Below the pieces are notes generated by a model. It did not search any database. It had not been told where the DNA came from and saw only the letters and a program-made list of their open reading frames with translations. This document shows positions 1 to 10,333 of a DNA stretch of 64,000 bases, piece by piece. Source of the DNA: Lentzea cavernae. GTDB taxonomy: Bacteria; Actinomycetota; Actinomycetes; Mycobacteriales; Pseudonocardiaceae. The DNA lies in the NCBI RefSeq assembly GCF_014653695.1, contig NZ_BNAR01000006.1, positions 124,001 to 188,000 on the forward strand, written 5' to 3'. A program made the position numbers and the translations under genes. Each line of letters starts with the position of its first letter. Within the stretch, counting starts at the first letter, position 1.

Positions 1-2
1 TC

Positions 3-458
3 GAAGTATCAAGGAGCTTGTATCAACGACTAAGCAGATCACTGAACAACAACGACGCCGAAAGGCGAATACTGCGCAACTATGCTGACCGTTACCGCCG
101 ATTGGGCGATGGCATCCCAGCACTGATACCTCAGGTGTACCTGCACTACGATCCGTATGTCCGAGCACATCATGCCGACAGAGTCACTCCTCTGGCTCGC
201 CAGCGAATGGACTTCCTCCTGCTCTTCCCACAAGGAATTCGTGTCGTGATCGAGTGCGACGGTCGGCAGCACTACGCTGACGAGGCCGGGCGGGCAGACT
301 CTCAGCGATACGCCGAGATGGTCTCCGAAGATCGTGAGCTGCGGCTGCGCGGCTACGAGGTCTTCCGCTTCGGCGGTGCCGAACTGGTGGAAGGCGAAGC
401 CACAGGAGCGCGACTTACCAAGTTCTTCGACCAACTCGCCGAGCGCTATGGAAGCTAG
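3..458 (+). CDS. Partial endonuclease-like protein (PD-(D/E)XK/VSR-like C-terminus)
   Basis: The reading frame is open to the left edge with no in-frame stop, so this is the C-terminal part of a longer gene; the TTG at 18 need not be the true start. The visible end has RMDFLL, then VVIECDGRQHY, then RLRGYEVFRFGG. That acidic-strand, ECDG and basic-helix order is typical of small restriction-fold domains such as DUF559, DUF2726 and VSR. A nuclease role, perhaps in defence, is inferred from this motif and from the nuclease-rich neighbourhood. The N-terminal domain that would define the family lies outside the window. Confidence 0.6.
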   Translation, partial: EVSRSLYQRLSRSLNNNDAERRILRNYADRYRRLGDGIPALIPQVYLHYDPYVRAHHADRVTPLARQRMDFLLLFPQGIRVVIECDGRQHYADEAGRADSQRYAEMVSEDRELRLRGYEVFRFGGAELVEGEATGARLTKFFDQLAERYGS

Positions 459-642
459 ACCACATGTCTTGCGACGAAGCGCGCAGTTTTCCTGCAGGCC
501 CACGGGTGGCCATCGTGGCCAGACTGTCGCTGTCGCCGAACTCCTCGCGAAGCGACCGAGTTAGGCAACCGTCGCCAAACCTCGACGGCGCCGCTCATCT
601 TCTGACAGGCTATCCAAACTCACCATCTGGGGAGAGTCGATT

Positions 643-1329
643 ATGAGTGAAGACAACGAAGGGATCCAACCTCGCCGTCGGCTATCTGCCGCGCATGAGG
701 CAGCGCTATGGGCGCTCAGTGGTGGCACCTGCTACGCGCCTGGCTGCCTTGTCCCAGTCGTGGTTGAGGTTCGTCCTGGCGTCTACAAGAAGAATGTCCA
801 GGCCGCCCACATCTACGGGGTGCGAGGCAAGGCAGCGCGCCACAAAATTGAGATGACATCAGACGAGCGCGACTCCTTCAAGCACATTATCTTGCTATGC
901 CTTGCACACCACAGCGCCGTTGACGACTCAAAGACCGGAACCCTCGATTATCCACCCGAATTGCTTGTTAAATGGAAACGCACTCGTGAGGGCGCGAATC
1001 ATGCCACGCTGAGCGAGCTCCAGATACCTGCAAACAATTTGGACGCCATCACGGAGTACCTGGAATCCGTATTCACGCCCCCAGTTCAACGACTGGAGGC
1101 GCTAGCCAATCACTTACAGAAGACGGGCGAACTGAACGCCGATAGCCTAGCTGAACTCAAGCAGATCATCACGGCGATGCAAGACTCTGATGCGGGCGTC
1201 AATTCCCGCGTCGCCAGCAACCTAGCGTCCGCCGCCGACATTTTGGCAGATCTCAACCTGGAGCGCACGGCACGCGATCTGCTGAATGCTGCTGACATCC
1301 TTTCCAACCAGCCCAGGCAGGAATGGTAA
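643..1329 (+). CDS. HNH endonuclease-like protein
   Basis: This 228-residue protein has an ATG start preceded by GGGGAGAG at good spacing. The first 100 residues carry an HNH/zinc-finger layout: Cys30 and Cys35 (CYAPGC), AAHIYG with His56, and LLCLAHHSAVDD with Cys86 and His89/His90. The C-terminal 110 residues look helical and carry no motif I recognise. HNH domains with the AAHIYG/CxxHH pattern occur in restriction enzymes and abortive-infection effectors, so a DNA-cutting defence role is plausible. It stands alone, with about 180 bp upstream and 420 bp downstream free of genes. A partner sensor domain such as SAVED is not visible. Confidence 0.6.
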   Translation: MSEDNEGIQPRRRLSAAHEAALWALSGGTCYAPGCLVPVVVEVRPGVYKKNVQAAHIYGVRGKAARHKIEMTSDERDSFKHIILLCLAHHSAVDDSKTGTLDYPPELLVKWKRTREGANHATLSELQIPANNLDAITEYLESVFTPPVQRLEALANHLQKTGELNADSLAELKQIITAMQDSDAGVNSRVASNLASAADILADLNLERTARDLLNAADILSNQPRQEW

Positions 1330-1753
1330 CGCGAGGTTTGAGACAGGTCCCAACGTTGGATACTCGATCATCGCTTCAAGACCGCTAGTTCAGGAGTGAA
1401 CTTCCGGACTGCAAAAGCTCATGGCCACCTCCGGGCTAGCGGTACAGACGAGCCCTAAGTCGTAGTGGTTCCAACTCGTTCCCGCCGAGCGCGTTGAGAC
1501 TCGCAAGCAGGAAGCTTCTTCAGCTTGTCCGCTGGTCATGAAAACTTGGTCGCAGCTAGCGGATGTCGCCTTACTGATCGACTACAGGTTGACTGGCAAC
1601 AGGAAGATCATGATTGGCGTGAGAATCATGCGCTCCCACTAAGACTGAATCTCGGGAAACAGGAGTGGCCGACCACATCGAATGCGGCTTTGCCGTACTC
1701 GCCAGCGATGATGGGATCGGCCACGTTCAGGGCGAGCGCGTCAAGGCGCGGCT
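1330..1753. other. Intergenic stretch without a convincing gene
   Basis: About 420 bp separate the HNH gene from the convergent aldo/keto reductase gene. Short open frames exist, but none shows a ribosome site with protein-like composition. I see no strong terminator hairpin or repeat. It may hold decayed sequence. Confidence 0.4.
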
Positions 1754-2773
1754 TTACTTGACTCGTGCGGAAACCTCGTCCAGTGCGGTCGTCTCGTCCG
1801 CGGTGAGCTCGAACTCCGCCGACGCCAACAGAGCAGAGAGTTGTTCAACAGTACGTGCGCTCGCGATCGGAGCGACGACACCAGGACGCGCGCGCAACCA
1901 GGCGATCGCCACCGTCGACATCTCCACCGCCCTGGCGGACGCGATGTCCTCGACCGCCTTCACCACGGCGAGGCCCGCCTCGGTGAAGTACCGGCTGGCG
2001 ACAACACGACGGACGATCTCGCCGAACTCCTGCCTGTTCCTGCGGTTCTTGCCGGTGAGGAACGCGCCGATCAGCTCGAAGTAGGGCATCGCCTTGCGAT
2101 ACGGGCCGACCTGGCGGTACTTGCCTGTGAGGAAACCGCTTGCCAGGGCGAAGTACGGCACCGCCACGATCCCCTCTTCGGCCAACATGGGGGCAATCTC
2201 GCGCTCGTAGCGGTGACGCGTCACGAGGTTGTAGTCCGGCTGCACGACCGTCGGCGGCTCGTACCCCTCACGGCGGGCGATGTCAAGCCACTCCTTGATC
2301 CTCGCAGCGGTGTAGTTCGACACGGCCACCACACGGATCTTGCCCGCCTTGTGCAACGCGTCGAACGCACCGGCGGTCTCAGCGAGCGGAGTCTTCGGAT
2401 CGTCGAAGTGCGCGTAGTAGACATCGACGTGATCGATCCCCAAGCGGACCAGCGAAGCGTCCAAGGCCGCCCTGACGTTGCCGGCGGCCAGGCCCTTGAA
2501 CGCGGGATGCTGGCTCACCTTGGTACCGATGACCAGGCTGTCGCGGTTCCCACGTGCGGCCAGCCAGGAACCGATGATCGTCTCCGACTCACCACCGGAG
2601 TTGCCCGGCACGTCCGCGATGTAGCTGTCCGCGGTGTCGATGAAGTTCCCACCCCCCGCGACGAAGGCATCCAACACCCGATGCGAACCCTTCTCGTCAC
2701 TGGTCCAGCCGAACGTGTTCCCACCGAGCACCAGCGGAAACACCTCGATGCCGGAGCGACCGAGCCGTGCCAT
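1754..2773 (-). CDS. Aldo/keto reductase
   Basis: This 339-residue protein is a cytosolic NAD(P)H-dependent oxidoreductase of the aldo/keto reductase (TIM-barrel) superfamily. The family tetrad is visible: Asp and Tyr in NFIDTADSY, Lys in VIGTKVS and His in VYYAHFDDP. The cofactor-binding C-terminus (PIASARTVEQL) is also present. I chose the ATG at 2773 because AAGGGAAC lies just upstream and family homologs begin with a similar RLGRSGIEV strand; the frame could extend 15 codons further. The substrate cannot be told. It is a housekeeping-type gene inside a nuclease-rich island and is transcribed on its own. Confidence 0.88.
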   Translation of the reverse strand: MARLGRSGIEVFPLVLGGNTFGWTSDEKGSHRVLDAFVAGGGNFIDTADSYIADVPGNSGGESETIIGSWLAARGNRDSLVIGTKVSQHPAFKGLAAGNVRAALDASLVRLGIDHVDVYYAHFDDPKTPLAETAGAFDALHKAGKIRVVAVSNYTAARIKEWLDIARREGYEPPTVVQPDYNLVTRHRYEREIAPMLAEEGIVAVPYFALASGFLTGKYRQVGPYRKAMPYFELIGAFLTGKNRRNRQEFGEIVRRVVASRYFTEAGLAVVKAVEDIASARAVEMSTVAIAWLRARPGVVAPIASARTVEQLSALLASAEFELTADETTALDEVSARVK

Positions 2774-2932
2774 TGAAGTTCCCTTCGTTGGACGCAAAGG
2801 AATCCGGTGTCCCTCCACCTGACTCAGGTTATCGACCCTGCTGGAGCAAGCAGCAGCACGCTGCGCCGCTTCGGATCGATCACGATGTGCATCACCTGAA
2901 AAGACGTTGCGCCCCTGGGCAACACTGAAGCG

Positions 2933-3669
2933 GTGAGAGGTGAGGCCAATGCCGACCAGTCAGCGCGAGGGCGCGCGGTCGGGACCATTCGAATTCTGGT
3001 GAGTGCATTCGGCGATGTGACCGGTGCCGGCGAGGTCACCGTCCCGAACGAGCATGCGGACGTTTTCATCGCGGTGTACGGCTGGTGGGCATGGGTCTGT
3101 CGCTCCAGCAGGCTTGTCCTGCTCGCACACGAAGCTGATCTCGGACACGAAGCCGCTCCGAACGTGCGCACGATCCTTGAACACACTCTCGTGATGCAGT
3201 GGGTAGCCGACGTCGGCGGGACGCGATCGCCACGCTGATCGCGCTGGACAGCGAACGGCGACGCAAGTTCATCGGTGAACTCACGGCCGCCGGATGGCCT
3301 GTCCCGGCCGGAGTCACTGCCCTACCGCGGGTTGCTCATCCGTTGCAGCCAACGGTCGAGAACTTCCAGGAGCTCTGCATCGCTTACGGTGCGCGGAGTC
3401 TCTACGTCCCATACCGGATGCTCTCTTCGAACGTTTATCCCACAGGGTCAGGCGCCATGGACTACACCACCGAGGACTTTCACCTCGCGGCCTATCCAAC
3501 TCGGGATGACTCCGAGGCCGATCTGACGATCGTCGCGGTCTCGCTGATCCAGGCCACGCTCACGATCAACGATCTCTTGAAGCACCCCGTACTCGCCATC
3601 GCCATCGCCGACGCGCACACCCACTTGGGCGTCGCGATCGATCGCCCGCGACTGACGAAGTCCCTGTAG
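2933..3669 (+). pseudogene. DUF5677-like protein gene, interrupted by one frameshift
   Basis: Two overlapping frames make one protein. The first (from GTG 2933) contains HEADLGHEAAPNVRTILEH and breaks at about 3215-3221 after VADVG. The sense resumes one frame over with DAIATLIALDSERRRKF, and runs through ARSLYVPYRMLSSNVYPT to a stop at 3669. Together they give about 245 residues resembling the DUF5677 family, helical proteins of unknown function often seen near mobile elements. Restoring one base near the GGCGGGAC run would join the halves. It is either a recent pseudogene or an assembly error. The DUF5677 assignment rests on memory of the family pattern. Confidence 0.5.
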
Positions 3670-3821
3670 GAGCGTCACCACCAACAGGCACGCCCTGACG
3701 TTCGCGTGGCAGTGGACCGACCCGCATCAACATCCGGTGGCCGCGAACAACTGGTCGCTGCAGAGGTTCGTAACGAGTCCGCCGGTAGCCCCGATCTCGT
3801 CACAACAGGAAGAGGTGAGGG

Positions 3822-6251
3822 ATGGCACGACGTAATCCCGTTGCCCGGTTTCTGGGCGACGTCGATCCTGCACACTTTGGTGACCCGCTGGATGAGATCG
3901 GCCTGTTCCGCCATTGCTTGACCGTCGCCGACGCTCGCGGGGCACTTCACAGTGAGGTCGTCGCCGAGATCGACCAGATGCTCAGCCTTGTCGAGGATGC
4001 CGACGCGTTCGACATCATCGAGCTGATGCGGATGCGGGAGTTCCCGTCGGTCCCAGACCCGCGGCTCGATTGGGAAGGGTCGGCACTCAATGTTGAGATC
4101 ATCGTTGCGATGTTGCTCGGTCGCGGGTCTCGCAAGCCCACAGACACTCCCCGGCTGGACACGCGGCCGCACGAAGCCGTCACCGAACTCCACAACCGTG
4201 CCCAACGGCTCGGGCGGCTGTCCATCTACCGGCAGCAGTGCGAGGCGCGACTCAGCGAGGACCCGCTCGCACCGCTGGCAGCGGAGTACCAAGGTGCGGT
4301 TCTCCACATTCGAAACCTTCAGTACGACACGATCCGCGAGTCTCACGAGAGCCAACTGTTCGACAACGCCATCGTCGCTCCGCTCATGGCCGAGCATCTC
4401 GGCTACACCTATACCGACGTAGTCACCGTTCGCAACTCCATGGGCCGGCTCGGAGGCGACCGGATGACCAGGCTGCGTGACGACACCGGCGCGATCGTGA
4501 TGCGGCACAGCGAGGCGCCGCCAGACCAGGTCCCCGAGGAGGAGATGCGAGAGTTCGTGAAAGCCATGGTCTCTTTCATGTTCCTGCCCGCCGATAGAGC
4601 CGTCATCACCGCCGAGGACGTCGCCGCTGATTCCGGCACCGACGAAGAGGTGGTCCGAGCAGTCCTAAAGTCCTACGCGCAGACGTTCGACGACAGCATC
4701 CCGCCTTCTCGCCGAGTCTACGACCTTCTCACGAGCAGCAACCCGTTTCTGATCACGCCTCTTGTTTCAGACGGTGCCGGCAACTACGTGGAAACCACGA
4801 CCGGCGTAGGACTCGACTCGCTCCGGCGGATCGTGGAAACCGCTCTGTCGGGTACGAAGGAGTTCCACCGCTACGACAAGAAGGTCCGTCAGGTCGTCAG
4901 CGAACGACTCGCAACCTCCGCGCTCGAAAAGGTGCTGCGGACCCCACCGCGGTTTATTGGCTTCACGTACTACGCACCCGACGACAACGAATCCCACAAT
5001 CTCCTCAGCCGCGACTGCGCAAGCCTGAAGGCTGTGGGGAAGCCGGTAGAAGGAGACGGCCTGTTCATCGTCGGCGACGTCGCCATCTGCGTCGAAGTCA
5101 AAGGCAAGTCCATCGCCTTGGCCGCACGCCGAGGCGATGTCCGGCGGCTCTGGCGCGACCTCAAGGCCACCATCGGCGACGGCTGCAAACAAGCGGCCCG
5201 CCTCCAAGCACTCATTGAGACCAACGCCGGCCTCTGGCTCGAAGATGGCACCTGGCTCGACTTGTCCGGCATTCGCGAAGTGAGATCCGTCGTCGCACTC
5301 CTCGATGATGTTGGTCCCCTCGGCACCAGCCTTGGCGACCATCGCCAAACCGGACTACTGCCCGTCGAACGCACACCCTGGGTCACGTCCCTGCACGACC
5401 TTGAAACCATCGCCCTGGTCTGCGACCGCCCCTCCGAGTTCCTCCTGTACCTACGCCGCCGCACTGACTCCGACGTCGCGACCTACTACAAGGCGGCTGA
5501 TGAACTAGACCTCTTCATGCTCTTTATGAACGCCGACCTCTACGTCGAGCCCGACCCAGACGAAGTCCGCGCGAACCACCCGACAATCGGTCGGGTCACC
5601 AAACGGGATCGGAAAGAGCGCGCCCGAAGTGCCATCCCCACAAGGGTTGGCGAACAGTGTCAAGGCCTCAACGCCTGGATGGCCCGCGAACAAGACCAAG
5701 ACGCCACCGATGATGTGCAGCCGGTGAAGCCGACCTACAGCGCGCTGCCGCGCATCCTTGAGCTGATCGACGTGATCGACGATTACCGCGACGGCATGAT
5801 CCGCTTCGGCGCTGACGTTCTTGCCCTGTCCGGCGATGGCCAGCAACGTCTCCTCGACACCATCGATACGTGCATTCGCAGGACGCGTAAAGACGGTCAG
5901 CCACACCACGGCATGTTCTCGCTGGCAGGAGCCTGGGGACACCCAATCGTGTTCATCGGCTCCTGCCCCGACGCGATCCCGCTGGAACCAGTTCGACAGC
6001 GTCTCCAGACGTACATGAACCTCAAGCACCACCAGATGAAGTCGGACCGGGCCTACGGTCTCCTGTTCAACGAAGCCGGCAACCTTGAGGTCGTCATGTA
6101 CTACAACCTTCCGACTGGTGAAGACGCCGAACTCGATGCGCTCGTAAGAGAGTCTGGTTTGAGGCCCGTGGATGGCACTCGGCCAGCAGCTTCGCCGTCT
6201 ACGCGGCGCACCACCCGTCGCTTGAAGGGCAAGAAGAAGAGGCGGAAGTAG
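3822..6251 (+). CDS. Large nuclease-like protein with EVK motif (NERD/PD-(D/E)XK type)
   Basis: The protein has 809 residues from an ATG preceded by GGAAGAGGTGAGGG. A restriction-fold signature lies near residues 410-428: GDGLF, then a strand with ICVEVKGKS. This is the D-x(n)-(E)xK arrangement of NERD-like and other PD-(D/E)XK nucleases. The first 400 residues are mostly helical and acidic and show no recognised domain. The last 30 residues are strongly basic (RRTTRRLKGKKKRRK), suggesting nucleic-acid contact. The gene precedes the YobI-type NTPase with a 380-bp gap, so it is probably a separate unit. An antiviral nuclease role is inference. I do not know a named family covering the full length. 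Confidence 0.65.
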   Translation: MARRNPVARFLGDVDPAHFGDPLDEIGLFRHCLTVADARGALHSEVVAEIDQMLSLVEDADAFDIIELMRMREFPSVPDPRLDWEGSALNVEIIVAMLLGRGSRKPTDTPRLDTRPHEAVTELHNRAQRLGRLSIYRQQCEARLSEDPLAPLAAEYQGAVLHIRNLQYDTIRESHESQLFDNAIVAPLMAEHLGYTYTDVVTVRNSMGRLGGDRMTRLRDDTGAIVMRHSEAPPDQVPEEEMREFVKAMVSFMFLPADRAVITAEDVAADSGTDEEVVRAVLKSYAQTFDDSIPPSRRVYDLLTSSNPFLITPLVSDGAGNYVETTTGVGLDSLRRIVETALSGTKEFHRYDKKVRQVVSERLATSALEKVLRTPPRFIGFTYYAPDDNESHNLLSRDCASLKAVGKPVEGDGLFIVGDVAICVEVKGKSIALAARRGDVRRLWRDLKATIGDGCKQAARLQALIETNAGLWLEDGTWLDLSGIREVRSVVALLDDVGPLGTSLGDHRQTGLLPVERTPWVTSLHDLETIALVCDRPSEFLLYLRRRTDSDVATYYKAADELDLFMLFMNADLYVEPDPDEVRANHPTIGRVTKRDRKERARSAIPTRVGEQCQGLNAWMAREQDQDATDDVQPVKPTYSALPRILELIDVIDDYRDGMIRFGADVLALSGDGQQRLLDTIDTCIRRTRKDGQPHHGMFSLAGAWGHPIVFIGSCPDAIPLEPVRQRLQTYMNLKHHQMKSDRAYGLLFNEAGNLEVVMYYNLPTGEDAELDALVRESGLRPVDGTRPAASPSTRRTTRRLKGKKKRRK

Positions 6252-6630
6252 CTAGTCGGCCTTGGCCGGCAGGACCGCGGCTGTGCTGTTCTGATCTGCA
6301 GCTACTTGGATTCCAAGCTCATCCTCGGAGCAGTCGTGCTCAGGACGGGTCCGCGAGCACACGCTCACGAGCCCGTCCTGTCACAGCTCGCCGGGCTCTG
6401 CCCCAACCGATGCCCCGCCGCCCAGGAGACAAGAAGCTCTCTGGTGACGTGAGGTGTCTGTGATCAGGCTATGTCGAGGCTGATCGGCCCATGACCGACG
6501 TGGACTCGCGTCAGACTGGCTGACGAGCGGCGTCTGAAACGTATCGGCGAGTCGGACGACGAATCAGAACCGGCGGATCACACTCATAGATCAGCAGGTC
6601 GGCGACGGGTCGTGTCGAGGTGGAGCCAGA
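6252..6630. other. Intergenic stretch between two large genes
   Basis: About 380 bp without a supported gene. It contains the imperfect hairpin at 6342-6379, and presumably the promoter of the NTPase gene nearer 6500-6600, although no clear -35/-10 pair stands out. Confidence 0.4.
6342..6379. terminator. Imperfect hairpin, possible terminator
   Basis: AGGACGGG (6342-6349) pairs with CCCGTCCT (6372-6379). An inner GCGAGC/GCTC arm closes on an ACAC loop. It lies about 90 bp after the 809-residue gene. A related hairpin recurs at 19438-19465, and both are followed by CCTGTCAC. Confidence 0.4.
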
Positions 6631-9600
6631 ATGAGCAACGAGGTCGGCGGGAAGTCACTGGACGGTTCCACCTCGACGACGCCTGTCGCACCGGCCAAGC
6701 AGGCTTCGCTCGAATCGTTGACCTCGCGGTACGTCGCCGAGCAGCACGGGACGTATCTTCGCCTTCTCCAAGAAGCAGTGCAGAACAAGAGAAACCTGAA
6801 CATCGCCCTCACCGGCAGGTACGGAACGGGCAAGTCCAGCGTGCTCGATGAGTTCGTTGACAAGCGCGAGAAGGACAAGACTCTGCGGGTGGCGATCTCC
6901 ACGCTCGGACCGACTTCGGAGACCACCACCCTCACCAACAGGATCCAGAAGGAGCTCGTCAAGCAGCTGCTGTACCGCGCAGCACCTCGTGACTTTCCCT
7001 TCTCCCGTTTCAAGCGCATCAGCCCGTTGTCCTGGAAGCGCGCCCTTGCGGAAGCCGTGGCGGTGGTCGCCGTCGTCGGCGGAATCCTGGCGTTTCTGAA
7101 CCTACTCCCGAAGGTCGCGGCCACGGGAGCTAGTCAGCCCACAGCGATCCGTGTGCTGGCATGGATGGGCTTCGCTCTCCTGGCCGTGCTGGTGCTGGCC
7201 ACGCTGCGCCGGCTCATCTACGGCCGTTGGTCGGTTTCCGACGTCTCAGCAGCCGGCGCCACGGTCAAGTTGACCCAGCAGACCGCGACGTACTTCGACG
7301 AGTACCTGGAAGAGATCGTCTACTTCTTCGACACCGCTCCACACGACGTCGTCCTCTTCGAAGATCTCGACCGGTTCGACGACCCCCACATCTTCGAGGC
7401 GCTACGCGAGCTGAACACCCTGCTCAACGCCACGGCCAAGCGGCAGAAGAAGGACGTACCCTTGCGGTTCGTCTACGCGATCAAGGACAGCCTCTTCGAG
7501 GAGCTGGGATCCGACACGGAGGAGGCAACCGGCGACACCGCTGCGGCCGAGACCATCCGCGCCAACCGCACGAAGTTCTTCGACGTCGTCATCCCTGTCG
7601 TGCCGTTCATCTCGCACCGCAACGCTCGGGAACTGCTGGACGGCCTGCTCAAGGAGCACGGCGTGCAGGAGAACATCAACCGAGCCCTCATCGCGTTGGT
7701 CGCCCAGTACGGCACCGACATGCGCTTGCTGAAGAACATCTGCAACGAGTACGCGGTGTTCGCCGAGCGCCTGCTCAACACGGCCAAGCTCGCCCCAGGC
7801 CTGACGGCGACCAACCTCTTCGCGCTGGTCGCCTACAAGAACTTCCACCTGCGAGACTTCGAGAAGATCGCACGACGTGAGAGCAACCTCGACGCCCTCT
7901 ACGAACACCACAAACGCCTGGTGCGCCACGCGATTGACGTGCGCGAAAAGCACAAGCGCGACATCCTTTCGAGGGCCGCGATGCCCAAGGTAGTGGAAAG
8001 GGCGGCCGCTAAGCTAGGTAGGCGCCTCGTCGCCCTTGGCCTGGCCGCCAAAGGCGCCTCCGGTAGCGCAGGCTGGTCAGGCATTCGATTCGTTGTCGGT
8101 TCAGATCTATACGAACAGAACAACGTGAGCTCGCGAGCGTTCTGGACGCAGGTAGCCGAAACCGGCCAGATCACAGTCCAAGCCACCCATCAGGGGTACC
8201 AACCGGTCGACGTGACACGGCTCAACCGCGATCAGATCGCAGAGGTCTTTCCCGAATTCGCCGAACCAGAAGACTGGCCCCAGTTCGACCGACGAGCAGG
8301 CCAGGATCTACTCGAGACGCTCAACGCCGACATCGCTCTTCTCCGAGGAGCGGACTTCCAGGACCTCGTCGGCAAGAACCGGTTCACGTCGTCTTCGGAG
8401 GACGGTGAACGGACTTTCTCTCAGATGGTGGATGAGGTCATGCAGTCAGAGCTGGCCCGCGAGCTCGTTGGCCGCGGGTACCTCGACCGCAACTTCGCCC
8501 TCTACGCGGCACAGTTCTACGGCGACTTCACCGGCGTCGACGTGGCCAACTTCCTCGTACAGACCGTGCAACCCAACAAGATGAGCATCGACCACTCGTT
8601 TAACAGCCCTGCGGCCATCGCGAACCTGCTGACCGAGGCACCACCCGATTTCCTGCACACGGTCAGCGCCTACAACATCGCCGTACTCGACGACCTCCTC
8701 CAGCGAAAGCATCCCGGCGCCGCGGACATCGCCACCACCGTCGCATCTGCTTTCGGCGCCGAGGCGCAAGAGTTCCTGAAGGCGTACCTCAACTCCGGCG
8801 CTCAGCGATCAGCGTTCGCAACCCTGCTGAGTCAACGTCCGTGGCTGCAGGTGTTCACACATCTCGTCAGCGACGACAGCATCCCGGCAGACATCCGCCC
8901 ATCGCTCGTCGATGCCGCACTCCGCGGGTGCAAAAGCAGCACCAAGTACGAGCTCGGGCCCGAAGTCCGCGACTACATCGCCGAGCACTACCTCGAGATG
9001 GAGGCCTTTACGGCTCCTCAGCCCCAGGCCGTCACGAACGAGGTCGTGAGGCTGATCGCGAAGGCGAACGTCGTCATCTCTCGCCTATCCGGACTGGACA
9101 GTGCAATGCGAGACACGCTCGTCGGCTGGCATCTCTACACACTCACGGCGGACAACCTGCGGGCCGCCCTCGGCACCGCTGGAGACGTCAGCTTCGACTC
9201 CGTACGCGACAACTCGCCGGTGTCCGACTACTGCTTGACAAGCCAGCAGGAGTACCTCGAAGCGGTCAAACACGATGACCTCACACCCTATGTCGCTCTT
9301 ACCGAAGCCGCGGTCGTCGAGGTTCTCACCACCGTCGTCAACAGTTGGACGGCCGACGAACTCAAGACCTTCATCTCCATGGCCGCACCTGAAAGCCGGC
9401 TGAAGCAGCTGGACGCCGCTCCCGAACAGTGCTGGCCAGACCTCGCCGCTCACCGCCTCTTCGAATCCACCTCGACGAACGTGCAGACCTACAGCACCTC
9501 GATCGGCACGATCGACGGTGCCCTCTCACGCTTGCTCGTGGAGGCCAGAAGGATCACCAACGACACCACCCCGGACCTCGCAGCCACCGTCGCCGTCAAG

Positions 9601-10296
9601 GTGTTGAACGCCGCTGACGTGATCCCCGACCCCCGGCAGCGGGTCACTTTGGCCGTGAGCCTGAACCTCCAGGAAGACATCGCCCCCAACGAGGTCGACC
9701 CTGTTGCCGGCAGCCTTTTCGCGCTCCTGCTTGAGAACGAACTGATCGAAGACTCAGCGGCGGCGTTCGCCCACTTCCGGAGCGCGGGTTGGCCGGCCGT
9801 GGAAGCCGCGATCGTGAAATCCAAAGCGTTCCCCGAGTTCGTGAGCCCCGAGCTGCTCGCTGGCTTCATCGGCGAACTACTCGGCAGCAAGGTGATACCT
9901 CGCCCCATCGGCGACAAGATCATCGACGAGCTCCAGCATTACCTGCCGCACGACGACGCGGAGGTTCTCTCCATCGCCGGGCACTACGCAGTTGCTGGAC
10001 AGCGAACCGTCACTGTCGACCAGCTGTACCGGATTGCCGCCAGCACCCGAGATCGCTCCCTCACACTTCGCTTGCTGGCCACCATGTCACCGTTGCCGCC
10101 GGCGTCAGAGACCGTCGATGTGTTGGCACCGCTTGGAGAGCCCTACAGCAACTTCGCGAACCGCAACAAGGTCAGGTTCGACCTACAGGTGGACGATGAC
10201 CACCAAACGATCCTCAGCCATCTCAGAAAGGCTGGTGTGGTCACCAATTTCCCGCGGAAGCGGAACGGCAAGTTCGATGTGAAGCTCGCGACTTAG
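6631..10296 (+). CDS. YobI-type membrane-anchored P-loop NTPase
   Basis: This 1221-residue protein has a Walker A motif GRYGTGKSS (62-70) and a Walker B motif DVVLFEDLDRFD (about 239-250). Between them lie two membrane segments at about 139-160 and 173-193, the arrangement of YobI/KAP-like STAND-type NTPases. The remaining 850 residues are predicted mainly helical with no catalytic motif I can name, and would serve as a sensor or scaffold. Related large P-loop NTPases are common in defence islands, where nucleotide binding is thought to trigger membrane or nuclease effects. It follows a nuclease-like gene and meets the 1366-residue gene tail to tail. Confidence 0.72.
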   Translation: MSNEVGGKSLDGSTSTTPVAPAKQASLESLTSRYVAEQHGTYLRLLQEAVQNKRNLNIALTGRYGTGKSSVLDEFVDKREKDKTLRVAISTLGPTSETTTLTNRIQKELVKQLLYRAAPRDFPFSRFKRISPLSWKRALAEAVAVVAVVGGILAFLNLLPKVAATGASQPTAIRVLAWMGFALLAVLVLATLRRLIYGRWSVSDVSAAGATVKLTQQTATYFDEYLEEIVYFFDTAPHDVVLFEDLDRFDDPHIFEALRELNTLLNATAKRQKKDVPLRFVYAIKDSLFEELGSDTEEATGDTAAAETIRANRTKFFDVVIPVVPFISHRNARELLDGLLKEHGVQENINRALIALVAQYGTDMRLLKNICNEYAVFAERLLNTAKLAPGLTATNLFALVAYKNFHLRDFEKIARRESNLDALYEHHKRLVRHAIDVREKHKRDILSRAAMPKVVERAAAKLGRRLVALGLAAKGASGSAGWSGIRFVVGSDLYEQNNVSSRAFWTQVAETGQITVQATHQGYQPVDVTRLNRDQIAEVFPEFAEPEDWPQFDRRAGQDLLETLNADIALLRGADFQDLVGKNRFTSSSEDGERTFSQMVDEVMQSELARELVGRGYLDRNFALYAAQFYGDFTGVDVANFLVQTVQPNKMSIDHSFNSPAAIANLLTEAPPDFLHTVSAYNIAVLDDLLQRKHPGAADIATTVASAFGAEAQEFLKAYLNSGAQRSAFATLLSQRPWLQVFTHLVSDDSIPADIRPSLVDAALRGCKSSTKYELGPEVRDYIAEHYLEMEAFTAPQPQAVTNEVVRLIAKANVVISRLSGLDSAMRDTLVGWHLYTLTADNLRAALGTAGDVSFDSVRDNSPVSDYCLTSQQEYLEAVKHDDLTPYVALTEAAVVEVLTTVVNSWTADELKTFISMAAPESRLKQLDAAPEQCWPDLAAHRLFESTSTNVQTYSTSIGTIDGALSRLLVEARRITNDTTPDLAATVAVKVLNAADVIPDPRQRVTLAVSLNLQEDIAPNEVDPVAGSLFALLLENELIEDSAAAFAHFRSAGWPAVEAAIVKSKAFPEFVSPELLAGFIGELLGSKVIPRPIGDKIIDELQHYLPHDDAEVLSIAGHYAVAGQRTVTVDQLYRIAASTRDRSLTLRLLATMSPLPPASETVDVLAPLGEPYSNFANRNKVRFDLQVDDDHQTILSHLRKAGVVTNFPRKRNGKFDVKLAT

Positions 10297-10333
10297 CCCG
10301 GAGGCTCACCGTCGGCCTGATTTGCGAGTCCCG

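Noticed and set aside
3199-3669. Separate gene starting at GTG/ATG 3199
   Set aside because: It has no ribosome site and its first residues do not fit; it is the second half of the frameshifted DUF5677-like gene.
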